Source: Tigriopus japonicus (Eukaryota > Arthropoda > Copepoda > Harpacticoida > Harpacticidae). Taken from it: a stretch of 64,000 nt of DNA. The first letter of the stretch is position 1, and the number at the start of each line of letters is the position of its first letter. The stretch covers positions 1,591,140 through 1,655,139 of the forward strand of contig JAAGOF010000104.1 in the NCBI GenBank assembly GCA_010645155.1, given 5' to 3'. The translations under genes and the position numbers were made by a program. The notes below the pieces were generated by a model. The model searched no databases and was not told where the DNA came from. It saw nothing but the letters and a program-made list of their open reading frames with translations. Of this stretch, positions 13,901-24,512 are shown piece after piece.

Positions 13901-16900
13901 TTTAGCTGATCCACTTCTTCTTCTTCTTTTGACTCGAGGTGTTCCAAAAAGATACCATCCAGTTACTTCGTCAAGGATCACCGCATCCAGTCGGTGAGCT
14001 CAAATTTGGTGTTGATTGAAAATGTTGGAGAGATAGAGTGAAAAGAACGAAGGTTCGTTCGTGTGTGGAGCCAAAAATGGCGGCTGCGCAAATGTGATCT
14101 CTCTTGCTTAGTGAAGCCCATATCCCATTGTTGAAAGGCGTTCAACACCATGGAACGATGGAACGAATTGATCTCACTCTCACGTCGCCTTTTTACACTC
14201 CCTTTGGATGTTAGCAAATGTGCAAAGGTGTTGCATTGGATAACCTTCATCTCAGACAAATAAATCAAACCCCCGGTCGGTTCGTTCCAAAATGAGCGAG
14301 AAGGCCAACTAAGCGTGGAACCTGGGAACAACACTTGGCTCACTTTCCCCCTCCCTCTCTCTTCCCTTTTGAAACCTCCAAATGGGCAGGGAGTGATTTC
14401 CAATTTCCCGCCGTCGTGAGATTAAAAGATTACTCTCGTTTCAAAAAGTGCACCAGACTCATGGCATTCGCTAGCGGCTCTTTGAAACCAGTCTCGTTGT
14501 GTGGAACATCCAACTGACCTGGTCGTCTGATGAAGGAACGCCATGACGAAAATCCAGGCGATCGCCTTTCGGGTTTTGACCATAGTGCACCAAGTGCGAG
14601 CAATGGGGGCGTGGCAGACGTAGATGTAGCGCTGAACGGCCAAACACAGAGTCAACCAGATTGAGGCCGTGTGGAAAATCTGGGGCATATTTTCCAACAT
14701 GGCTTCGTAGGCGTAACCCGTCTCGCGATTCGTTATTGGTTCCACGTTCCCCAATGTGTAGATGTAGAAGTACCTGCAAAAGAGAACATGTTTTTATTTC
14801 TTTTCTTGGACAAAACAGGGGAGAAGTTCAAAGTTCTGAGATGCCAAGCGACATTCATTGCATGTTGTAGTTGTAAGAAACTGTAAAAAATGTGAAAATT
14901 ACTTTAAACCTAGAGGAAAGAGAGAGAGAAGCAAGACTGCAAAAGACCGTTTGTCCATCTTATCTTTAGCAAAACCCTAGACTACTTAACAATGCACTCG
15001 GAGGTTCAGGCCCAAAGTAAAAGTTAAGATCCTGCTAAATGGAACAATTATTGGGGGCATATCGCAGGCTTTCGGGTTGTCCAACATATTTTTACTACAT
15101 ATAAAGAAATTGTCAAGTCTTGGATTTAATCTTTTCTACTCCTGAATGAAACTCGTTTCATTTCATTGAAGTTAATTAGAGACGCTAGGATTAATTGAAT
15201 CTTGAAGTGGAGTTTTAAGTTCCAAAGACAAAGTAAAAAAAATAGCTGAATGTTCCAATGAACTAGAATGATTTACATGAAAAGTGAAATAGCTCAGGTA
15301 TTTGATATCATTATCAGTTTATTAATTCTCAAATGAGAACTCGGAACATCATTAGTCATAATTGAGCTATTTCCCGTTTTAAAGTTAACTTGCAAGGTGC
15401 TTAGTAGAGCTGTGCATCGGATCCGAAAGGTCCCCAAAATCCAATCCGAACTTGATTTCTTTAATCCGAATCCGAATCCGAATCCGAGAGCTTCCATTCA
15501 ATCCGAACGAATCCGAATCCGAAAATTTGCTACTCAATCCGAACGAATCCGAATCCGAAAATTTTTGCCCAATCCGAACGAATCCGAATCCGAAAATCTT
15601 CTGCCCAATCCGAACGAATCCGAATCCGAAAATTTGGCGCAAAATCCGAAAAAAATCCGAAAATTTGGCGAAAATCCGAAAAAAATCCGAAAATTTGGCG
15701 AAAATCCGAAAAAAATCCGAAAATTTGGCGAAAATCCGAAAAAAATCCGAAAATTTGGCGAAAATCCGAAAAAAATCCGAAAATTTGGCGAAAATCCGAA
15801 AAAAATCCGAAATTTTTTTTTGCTAATTCCGATTTAAATCTGATTATTTTGTTATTTTGGCCTAAATTGGAAATAACACTTTCAACTAGAAGTGCCAAAA
15901 ACATATTATTTTAAATATAATATATCTTTTTAATATTTCCACGTTTAGCCTTGATTTTTTTTAACATTTTGGCATTTTCCAGGAAAAAATAAGCATTTTC
16001 TTGTTTTTTGGCAAAATATTTCAGGACAATTAGAGCAAATTAATGAATGCTCTTTGCACAATAGAATTTCCCAAAATGAACCAAATATGTTAAAATGTTT
16101 ATGAAAAGGTATTGATTCAAAAAATCACAATCATATCAACAGTCAAATGCAGAAAAAACTGCGTAATTGAATGGGGTGAAAACATTTTTATCTTTAAATC
16201 AGTTTGGTGTCAAGTGGGCTGATATTTACGCACTTAATTGCAATCCAGGGGTGAATACTTGGCAAAATCTTTACTTTATTCAAATAGGATGGTTTTGCTT
16301 TGAACACGTTTTGTAACTTTTTGATGCTTTTTTACTACAAAACCTTTCTATGATTCTCTTAATATAGAAATATTTGATCTCAATGCTCTCATTTAATTGG
16401 TAAAATCTGAAACATTAAAATACCTTGTGGAGTCATTAAAAAATTCAGAGTTGAAGGCAGGAGATTGCATTTAAATCATCAAACAAAAAAGGTCTCATAA
16501 TGAAAATATTGTGAATTGAAATAAAAAAGTAAAATGAAAAATTCGGATTGGTTTCGGATTTGCGAAATTTTTTTCGCAAATCCGAATCCGAATCCGAATC
16601 CGACAGGTTTTGGCAAATCCGAACGAATCCGAATCCGAAAATTCGCGCTAAAATCCGAACGAATCCGAATCCGAAAATTCTTGCGTCAATCCGAACGAAT
16701 CCGAATCCGATCGGATTCGGATCCGATCGGATCCGACTTTTCGGATCCGATGCACAGCTCTAGTGCTTAGTAAATAATGTTTATTGCGATAACTTTTTTA
16801 TCATTGGACATACAATATAATGTTTTGTGTGTAGGCTCTTGAATATGGTAGTCGGTGTTATAACATCATTTTGTCTTTGTATTCGTAAGTTCTGAATTTA

Positions 16901-19900
16901 GGAAGAAATTTGCAAGAATCATTACATATCAAAGCCTCTCTTTCAGTCTTTTTAACCATTAAAACGCCTTTCAAGTTAGATCGATGAGATGATTTTGTAA
17001 GTAAGCACCTCATACATTGCCGTCGTCTTTACATACGTATTTTTTGAAAACTAAATCCGCTCTTCTAAATTTGTGTTTGTGTTCTCATTCATTGAACTCG
17101 CCCTTGGAGGAAATGACTTGGATGAAAGCAAAGAAATGTTTTAATTGAAGCATGCCAATCGAGTCCTACAATTAGGGCCCAAAAGCCAAATTTTTACACG
17201 ACGAGCTAGAATTTTCTTGATGAATTTGTCATGAGACGTCACTCAAAAGGTGCAAAACTTTTCTATGAAATGCAACGACCCTCAAATTTGGACTACTAGG
17301 CCCACAAGGCCCTACTTAATTTTTCAATATGGGTATTCGCGAAAACCTAGAAGTAAAAGTAACCCCATATCATGCCAGCCTTTGTTGCGGCTTTTCTGAC
17401 TTGTTTGACACGAAAATTGCAGTTATGTATGCATCAATATTTGCTCCATATTTCCGGATACTTCGGCAAGGGAAACATACTACAAAGTTAATGTATTTTC
17501 CCTCATCTGTTCATATCTACAAGTGGTTCAAGTTCAACGGTTTGCAATTGAAAAGCAAATAATGAGCCATTTTGCCTCCTCTTCTTGGGATGGGGGTATT
17601 TTTAGTTTTTGATAACTTTCTGAATGATATGGGTTTTTGGTACATTGTCAAAGTCTTTCAAAATCTTGCTTGATTGCACTAAAAAAAATATCAACTTCTA
17701 CAAAATAAATCCAAGATTTGCATTCAATGCGTTTTGGCTTTCTCGGTACAAACAAAAAATATATTTTTTCTCTTTTCAATGCAAAAAGCAAAGCTCATCG
17801 ATACTTTTGATAGTCTCACGTCAACTTTTTTCAGATTTTTACCTTTAGAAGGTCGGTTGTTGAGGTTGTTTGGAGTATACTGTAGTAGGAGCATATCTAG
17901 AAGCGTAGAAGAAGCATAAAAGAAGCAAATGAGGCGGAGTAGAAATTATCATGCTTGATCAAACATAGTTACATAAGTTGTGATTAAAAAGCGCAGCTTA
18001 TGTAACGAAACTTGATCGAGCAAGGTTATTTCTACTCCATCTTTTATGCTTCTTCTATGCTTCTAGATATGCTTCTACTGTACTTCCAAACGTGCTCAAC
18101 AACTGACCTTGATTCTATTTAGATTAAGACTACTTTGGTAATTTTACTTCCTTCAGATGGGATTTTTTGCAATACTCGCCTTTCAATTGAATAACTTATA
18201 ATGTTAGCTAACTCAAATGAAGGTCTTAAACAGTGTCCAGTTAGTAAACAGGTCTTTATAATCGGTTCTTGAAATCTGAGAACCCAGAAATAATCCAATG
18301 AGAGACAATCAGAGAGAATAAATTATACAATTTTGGCTATTTTGGACACTTTGCCTTTCTCTTCTCCTGATTTACAACTTAACAATTGTTGGTGCTAATA
18401 GCCCATACCTATTCAGACATTAAAAATATATTTATTTTAGTATTTCCCGAGTCAAGCATAAATATCATTTACAACGACAATTAAAATTTTAACACATTCA
18501 TCCTGCCTAAAAAGTTGTAAAAATGCTTTTAACCTTATACTCACGGAATTGCATCGGTTCAAATGTCGCGTCATTGGTTTGAGCAATATTTTACTTTATT
18601 AGGTTTTCTCCGGCAGCAGTTTTTTCTTGGCAAAAATGAAGCTCTACACTTAACTACCGTTTCATAAATATTGCATTGCATTTTAACGGAAGCACAGTCT
18701 AATGTATTTTCCTCAAAGCAAACATGCGAAGTGTTTTTGCTCTTTAGCCATTTTTTCCTCGTCAAATATACATGTACAAGCACGCCATTGGTTTGTTCTA
18801 CATGGCAATCACTTACCATGGAGCAGGAAAGATAACTGTCAATAGATCTGAAATGGCCATTGACATGAGAACCAGGTTAGTGGGCGACCTCATGTGTTTC
18901 TTGCTTAACACAATGATGATAAGGATGTTGGACAAAAACGTCACGGCCAAGATGAGCGGCATGGCATACCCATAAATTGGCACGGTCAGATTGGGGGGTC
19001 CATTCCACGTGGAACAATTGATGTAGTAGCAACGACCTTCGTACCAACATTCGCCCAAGGGATGAAGCTGAAATCAGTCAGAACAAAGGACATGTTTTTA
19101 ATCATGATTCGCGTATATCGCAGAGAGAAAATTGAGGTCCAAGGAACAAAGGATCAATCGTTAAGGACCCGTCACAATGGGTTCAAATCCTAAGGCTCAC
19201 GAAAAAAGAAAGAATCATCTTGTTATCCTCAATCAATGGCCTAATACAATGACGAGGTTGTTTCTCACTAAATCAGTGGTCGTATTCTTGGACCCTCCTC
19301 CTTTGTTGAAGGATCTTACGACAATCATAAAAGTTCGCTCTAAAAAAATGGCAGTGATTGAAGACGTCGTAAAATTTGAGTACCACTCGGCAATAAATAT
19401 TTCCTTGGCAATTTGCACGATCTGTCCTTCAATGTAATTGAATCGTCTCAAGACTCAAGTGACAGTTGGACTGACAAGCCAGATTCGAAACAGTGACAGC
19501 CAAGAACATTCAAGGATCCATCAACTAAATACTAAAGAAAAGGGCACACTTTTTTGTGCCCCAGCCTTCTTTGGAACCATGTTGATGGGTCGGGGTTCCA
19601 ATCATGATGGTTTGGTAACCTGAATTGACGTCAACGTAAGTCTAAGTGTCAACGGCCAAGACCTTGGACATGTTCCAAATCCACGGAAGTGGTCCATAAG
19701 GAATCGAGGGATTCAGCGATTTCCCCGGGATTTAACTCTCGCACATATCACCCATTTGTCAGATGTGGAACGGCCAAAATCAAGATTTCTCTCGTTAGTG
19801 CACGTCTGAAATATCGATATCTGTCCGTTCCACCAAGTTCCAGTTTTCTAGTTTGGAAATGTTATCTTTGTCGCTTCCAAAGATAGTAGAGTTCCAATTT

Positions 19901-22900
19901 CGTACTCCATGGAAAGATATGACGGGATCCATTTCATATTCCCCACATGTTCCCTTTAAAGGTACAACATTCCATTGTGCCCAGGTAAACTAACTCCGAA
20001 GATCCTTAGAGCCTCTCTTCCCACGTTTTATCAACGAGATACCGACCTTTTGTCCGATTCGTGAATGGCAATCTATTACAAGCGCTCTGATGGCACAAAT
20101 CCGGCGGAACCAGGAACTCGGCACTTTATGCTTGAGTATGAATACTACTACAAGAACTAGTAGTGGCACAGCTGGAGATGTTAGCTTTGGCCACACGGTC
20201 TTATCAGGTCTGACAAATGCTCGTGTTGGATATCACGTAATGGCTGGCCATTTCTCTGGACGGTACCCTCGCACCAAATCGTGGTGAGCTTTGGAACATC
20301 CAGTCCTCTTGGATGAGATTGGACCTTTTTCTACAAAGTACACTCCCATCAATCATTGAGAAGAACGTCATTTCGTGCTTCTGCATCTCCCGAGTAAATT
20401 GAGATCACAGTTCAAGCTCAAGATTTCATACATCAATGTTCAGCATCTCATCTCGGGCCCAAACGTTAATGGGTTCTGGGGGGAGATTTACTTTTACTTT
20501 TAGCATACGATATCAATTTCGATGTGACAGAAATTTTGGTGCAGTGTGGGAGTTCCCATGACAAACTTCATTTGACATGTGTAACAATTGTTCCAAAAAA
20601 CTGGAGTCATGTTAAGAGAAAATGTGATCCTGTTTTCGGTCTGGAAGGAATCATGCTTCTTCCACGGAATCCAGTTTTTTTGAGGGATCGTCATTTCCGC
20701 GACAACCCAAAAATCAACAAATGGCAGATGCATGTATGTCAGTTTGAGTTTATACTTTTTCACTTGAAGGGTTTTTAGAACTTGCTTGTCTGTCGGATTT
20801 AGGCAGATTCTGACAATCAAGAGACAAAATAACCTAGGAGATGGAAGCCTTTTCTTGGAGGCCTCAGACAATCACGGAAATTGGAAGGAAATTTGGCCCC
20901 GTTAACATGGATGAGACCTTCGCTGACGCGAGCGATCTTTTCAATCGAGGACATCTCAACAACCCTGGAGTAGAAGCTTCGAGAAGAGTTCCTAATCAAT
21001 TATGCGATGAGAAAGAGTGTTTGAACAGCTCCTTTAGATTGGAGAGCAATCCGTGTCCAATCCATCACCGCAATCACGGTCCAAGACAAACGAATGTCAG
21101 AGGTCCTTGGTCCCAATTCGTTTAATGAGCCGTGAAATTTATCTTGGCTTCGTAACTTGCAAAGACTTAGTTACCAAAGCTATTCATTTGGGGCTCTAAC
21201 CAAGCATGAAAGTGTATTCTCCTGCTCTGGAGCAAAGAAGCGGAAAGTTTCAAACGGTTGTATTATTTACCTTTTACGTAGACTAGATTAGATTAAGCTT
21301 TTCCACTTTCCAGATTGTGCATGAAATCAAGTTGCTTCTTTTATCTCAAGTTTGCATTCATTCATCATTACAAAGGCCTGAACAATCCATCTTTAATTCA
21401 GTAACGTAGTTCTCAAAATGTACGTTCTTCAATTTGAGCTACTCTGTTTCTAATAAGCTCACCAAAAAGGAACAACCCTCGACCTCGGCATTTAGGTCAT
21501 ATGTACGAGTGATTCGACTATATAATTCACGAATTTTACCCCATCAGGCATCAATCAAACTTGTTTATCATAGTTTTTTTTCCTCATCTCTCATTAGTGA
21601 TGGAAGTCACATCTTCTTTGGATATCCTTATTTCCGAGATGGTGTCCTTAAATCAACCTCAACTTTCCGCCATGCGTCTTGGAACTATCAATCTTCCATC
21701 TCCCAAACAATGAAGCGTGACCCCAACCAAGGCTTTAATGAAGCCTGGATTTCCCCGACCTCTTTTAGCAAAGAAGCAAACCCACGATCTCGGGTCTCTT
21801 GGGTGGGATTAATATTCTCATTGCACTTCCTCCTTCTTCGTCGTTCGTCTCTATTTCTAGACGGGAAACTGAGATTGCATGCCAGGAATGCAAGACGGAA
21901 CCGCATCAATCACGTGTTCTTTTAAGTTCTTGTCACTTTGTCATTGGATTCCATGTCAATCTTCAATACATACCAATGTACATCTGTCAAAGAAAGCATT
22001 GGTTGTTGGGCCTTCCTTCTCTGGCTTCTCGTGAGAATGTGAACAGATAATCGGCCAAGTTACATAATTTCTTGTTTCAGATAGAATTCCTCCAGAGTAC
22101 TAGGGATGGGCCGGGCTGGATTACGGTCTGATGAGTCTCGGATCCAGAGGTCCTTGGATGACCTAATTTCTTGATAGGTATATATATATGTAGGTCACCA
22201 TCTGGATCAGAGCTCACAAAATATTACTTGATGTAAATTGCGTCACTTTCATACATTTTTAATCTGTGATCACATTAAGATGTGGTATAAAATGTAAGTG
22301 TCTTTTGGAGTAAAAAGTGGAAAAGTTTCCAATGATTTTTAAAACTAATGCTAACTAAGGAGTTACCTCCTTAAAAGTCGGCTCCAGCATCGAATCAGGT
22401 TTTCAGACCTTGCTCACACGAGCCGACCTCAGAACCGATCCAATCCGAGCCGGAACCGGATCATGGCCAATCTGGACCTATCCCTAATAAACACCAAGAA
22501 ACTAATCAGCTTTTTGGCTTGATAATCAAAGTGGGGGGGATAACGTTATATGTCGGAACAAGGTAAGATTTTGTTCATGTATAGAACTATCCAAACTTTT
22601 AAATCTATCCCCGAGAAAATACCTTCTTCAAACAACACAAGCCTCTAATCTCTGGGCTGATTACATGATAATCTTAGGATAAGACCAGGACTGTCTTGAA
22701 GAAGGAAAATGAAATGCCACTAATATTCATTTTCAACGTCTGAGAAGATCCTAGACCTTGTTCACAAAACTTCCCCAGACACAATTCCAGTTCTAGCAAA
22801 CCTTACCTCCAGAATAATGCAGGGGAAAGCGTTCGTAATAAGTCTTCTATTGATCATCAAAGTGTCCAAGTGCCGTAACCGGGATCAAAATCATCCTCTT

Positions 22901-24491
22901 TTGTGACACCATTGAAGTTCTTTGTACGTAGTTGTGGAAAAAGTCCCCCCAATGCATTTTAAGGTGGAACCATGTCACTTTTTATTGAGCTGAGATAGCA
23001 AAGCTCCCTTCTGCATTGAGACACACGGACTCTCTAGTTGAGAGACATCTGTGTAGTAAATGGCACTACATTCTCAAACCAAAATGAAATGGAAGTCTTC
23101 TGCTTTTGTATGATAAACTGAGTTTTGCAAAACGACACTTGAAATTTGGAAATGTCATTTCGCCTGGAAAAAGTGTTTGCAGTATGATCCCTCTTAAGCT
23201 CAGAGCTCCAGGATTGCGTGTTCAAAAATACAAGTATGGTCTTTCAAAGGGGTGTCAAATGTTGGGATTGTTTCCAGGAAAAACGGCCTTGCCTGCTCCA
23301 AAGATGGATTTACAATGAAACGGATATGAAGTCTTTTAAGGATAGTCACAATCATCATCAATCTTTCTTCCTATACCTTCATTTTATGGCTCATCACGAA
23401 TTTTTTTAGTGTGGTAAAATAACATTTAACAGGAATGAGTAAAGACAAAAATCAGGAATCAAGCTCATTTTCTAGCTTATCTAGAATCTAGGGGCAAAAA
23501 GCTTAACACAACCAGATAATTCGAAACGCAAGGAGTCAAAAATGAATTTCAGCACTTCTGGCTTGATTCTCATCACATCACTAAAGATCACACAGGAATT
23601 GGTCCAGTGTAAACGCGTCTCAAGGGCGAGGCCTCCTCAACTCCCAAACAAGGAAAGGGAGGATGGTCCCTTTTCAGGAGAAGATGGATGATGCATTTGA
23701 CCACTAGCCAGCCAACTGAGTTAGTTTCTATCTTCAGTTCCCTCTATGCAGTTGAAAGAGACTTTTCGAAAGACCTCCCGGGTCCTTTTCCGCACCATAC
23801 TGAAGGTTTGTGGTTTGGCGAAAATTGAAAGGATCTTTCTCACCCACTTTTGAGATCTTGTTAGTGGACCCCGGTTGGATCCTGGGACTAACACCTTAAG
23901 TCTTCCGTAAAGAGATGAAAAGTTAAGTGCCCATTGGCTTTCAACTGCCACTCGCTTGCTCGGCAACAAAAGTAGACGGGCTTTGGGTGTTGGAAAATAA
24001 CTGCATTTCCTGTTCTTTAAGGAACAAAGTCAGTCTACCATGTGCCTTGCAATTTTTGAACTTTCAAACTGGAGCATCATTGACAATTTTCTAATCCTCT
24101 CTACCAAATATAGAACTTCAATCAGCATCACCATCCCATGAGAGAATTCTTAAGACGAATCTTTGTTCTTAGGCACAACAACATATTCTTGATTTACATT
24201 AAAGGGTTCTCCAGATCTGCCAAGTCTAAACCAAATGGAAATGGTATTGCTATTTATGGTAGTTGCAAAGAGATTTTTTGCATAATTCAAAACACAAAAG
24301 CCATTTCTTACCTTGGCCGCTTCAAGGATTGACATGTTGTTGGACCCAATTTGAAACGGAATCATGAGACTTCCATTGTCAAAACATTGGTGCGTCATCA
24401 CTTCCGACGTGATGTTGTTGTAGTAATAGTCGTCCTCGCCGTCAGACCCAATGGTCTCATTGGGAGCCTCTAAGTAGTCGAAAGAGGCCAT
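10814..24491 (-). CDS. SPR: Sex peptide receptor / myoinhibitory peptide receptor-like GPCR, partial (join of 4 exons)
   Basis: Join, read on the minus strand: 24491-24312, 19067-18817, 14773-14519, 10954-10814. The total is 827 nt, or 275 codons plus two bases. All junctions are GT-AG and the phases agree (0, then split codons W144 and R229). The product is a class A GPCR of the plasma membrane. The family known from Drosophila SPR responds to myoinhibitory peptides/allatostatin-B (and sex peptide in flies) and couples to Gi/o. Visible marks are a glycosylable N-terminus, TM1 at about 92-115, MRSPTN at 119-124, TM2 at about 122-143 with PAPW, TM3 ending in QRY (191-193) followed by IYVCHAPIARTWCT, TM4 at about 212-226, HQTTRFFD, and extracellular loop 2. 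QRY instead of DRY and the YVCHAP..RTWCT block are typical of this receptor family. TM5-TM7 are missing from the window. The match was made from memory of the family, not by a search. Confidence 0.88.
10955..14518 (-). other. SPR: Intron 3 of the SPR-like receptor
   Basis: 3,564 bp between the donor GTCAGT (14518 downward) and the acceptor tttgcag (ending 10955). It contains short simple repeats such as the ACCA-type run at 13287-13307 and a CTT run near 13915. Open frames inside it, for example 11621-12043 on the minus strand, have no recognisable product. Confidence 0.8.
13287..13307. repeat. Microsatellite (ACCA)n
   Basis: Five tandem ACCA-type units on the plus strand, inside intron 3 of the receptor gene. 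Confidence 0.8.
14519..14773 (-). CDS. SPR: SPR-like receptor exon 3 (end of TM2/loop 1, TM3, TM4)
   Basis: Exon of 255 nt. The acceptor ttttgcag ends at 14774. The first base completes the W144 codon, and the exon ends AG before the donor GTCAGT (from 14518). It encodes YFYIYTLGN, then TM3 with the MPQIFHTASIW and LTLCLAVQRY blocks, intracellular loop 2 with CHAPIARTWCT, and TM4 up to FLHQTT. This is the most conserved block of the receptor and the basis for the family call. No cysteine is present at the outer end of TM3, where class A receptors usually have one. The first cysteine is inside TM3 at position 187. Confidence 0.92.
15500..15640. repeat. Tandem array, unit about 35 bp (AATCCGAACGAATCCGAATC type)
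   Basis: About four units, each made of ATCCGAAC, two ATCCGA words and an AAAATTT spacer followed by a variable link (ttgccc, cttctgccc, ggcgc). It is part of the subterminal zone of the hAT element at 15405. Confidence 0.85.
15641..15811. repeat. Tandem array, 30-bp unit, almost six copies
   Basis: The unit is two AAAATCCGAA-type words followed by AATTTGGCG. Successive copies are identical over the displayed stretch, so expansion or homogenisation was recent. It lies within the hAT element at 15405. The period is a multiple of three, which keeps frames open without meaning. Confidence 0.93.
17849..18110. mobile_element. Foldback MITE, family AAGGTC, copy 1 (262 bp)
   Basis: Almost the whole element is one imperfect palindrome. 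The left arm begins AAGGTCGGTTGTTGAG and the right arm, read inward, begins AAGGTCAGTTGTTGAG. The arms share AGCATATCTAGAAGCRTAGA, GAAGCATAAAAGA and GGAGTAGAAAT, and are about 115 bp each. No convincing target duplication is visible. A diverged second copy lies at 26311-26522. Confidence 0.82.
18817..19067 (-). CDS. SPR: SPR-like receptor exon 2 (rest of N-tail, TM1, TM2)
   Basis: Exon of 251 nt. Acceptor tttcag lies just before 19067 and donor GTAAG begins at 18816. It encodes residues 61-143 plus two bases of W144. The first 30 residues carry three cysteines (C67, C73, C78) and sequons NCST and NLT. TM1 runs from about GYAMP to VLSKK and has the N of the GN-type motif (SNILIIIVL). Then come the intracellular MRSPTNLVL and TM2 with the conserved aspartate in AISDLLTVIFPAPW. 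The TM2 ending PAP followed by an aromatic stretch is characteristic of SPR relatives. Confidence 0.88.
19068..24311 (-). other. SPR: Intron 1 of the SPR-like receptor
   Basis: 5,244 bp between donor GTAAG (24311 downward) and acceptor tttcag (ending 19068). It carries a 386-bp MITE at 22101. Open frames here (for example 21434-21925 plus, 20500-20871 minus) show no domain that I recognise. Confidence 0.8.
22101..22486. mobile_element. MITE with TAGGGATGGGCC ends, 386 bp
   Basis: The left end is TAGGGATGGGCCGGGC. The right end read inward is TAGGGATAGGTCCAGATTGG. Subterminal CCGGAT/GGATCC-type words occur on both sides. I see no matching target duplication. The layout is like the hAT-type elements in this window, but the superfamily is inferred. 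Confidence 0.55.
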
Positions 24492-24512
24492 TCTTCGGGA
24501 TTTATGTCACAC
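24312..24512 (-). CDS. SPR: SPR-like receptor exon 1 (short 5' UTR plus residues 1-60)
   Basis: Coding part is 24491-24312, exactly 60 codons, ending AAG before the donor GTAAG (intron starts at 24311). The ATG at 24491 has A at -3 and G at +4, and an in-frame TGA lies 18 bases upstream, so it is the first possible start in this exon. A plausible acceptor (tgttccag) ends at 24513, so at least one more 5' UTR exon may lie further right. The encoded segment is acidic and tyrosine-rich (DGEDDYYY). It has N-glycosylation sequons at N11 (NET), N26 (NIT) and N52 (NMS), and no hydrophobic signal peptide. That fits the extracellular tail of a peptide GPCR. Confidence 0.8.

Larger units (their letters stand above)
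15405..16762. mobile_element. Non-autonomous hAT-type element with ATCCGA arrays, 1,358 bp
   Basis: Perfect terminal inverted repeats of 24 bp begin TAGAGCTGTGCATCGG at both ends. A perfect 8-bp target duplication GTGCTTAG flanks it (15397-15404 and 16763-16770). Both subterminal zones are dense with ATCCGAA/TCGGAT words. The left zone expands into tandem arrays. The middle (about 15840-16530) is AT-rich with no transposase. The intact 24-bp ends and exact target duplication suggest a fairly recent insertion. It sits inside receptor intron 2. The open frames of 120-146 codons over it (NPNPNP, ESESEN, IRIRIR) are by-products of the repeat. Confidence 0.9.
14774..18816 (-). other. SPR: Intron 2 of the SPR-like receptor
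   Basis: 4,043 bp with donor GTAAG (18816 downward) and acceptor ttttgcag (ending 14774). About two fifths is transposon: the hAT element 15405-16762 and the inverted-repeat element 17849-18110. The rest is AT-rich with no recognised feature. Confidence 0.82.

Noticed and set aside
15397..15837. ORFs of 124-146 codons on both strands rich in NPNPNP, ESESEN and IRIRIR
   Set aside because: They are translations of the ATCCGA tandem repeat inside the hAT element. The period keeps several frames open at once, and there is no start, domain or splice context.
19177..19200. GGGTTCAAATCC, resembling a tRNA B box
   Set aside because: No A box, anticodon stem or cloverleaf could be placed around it.
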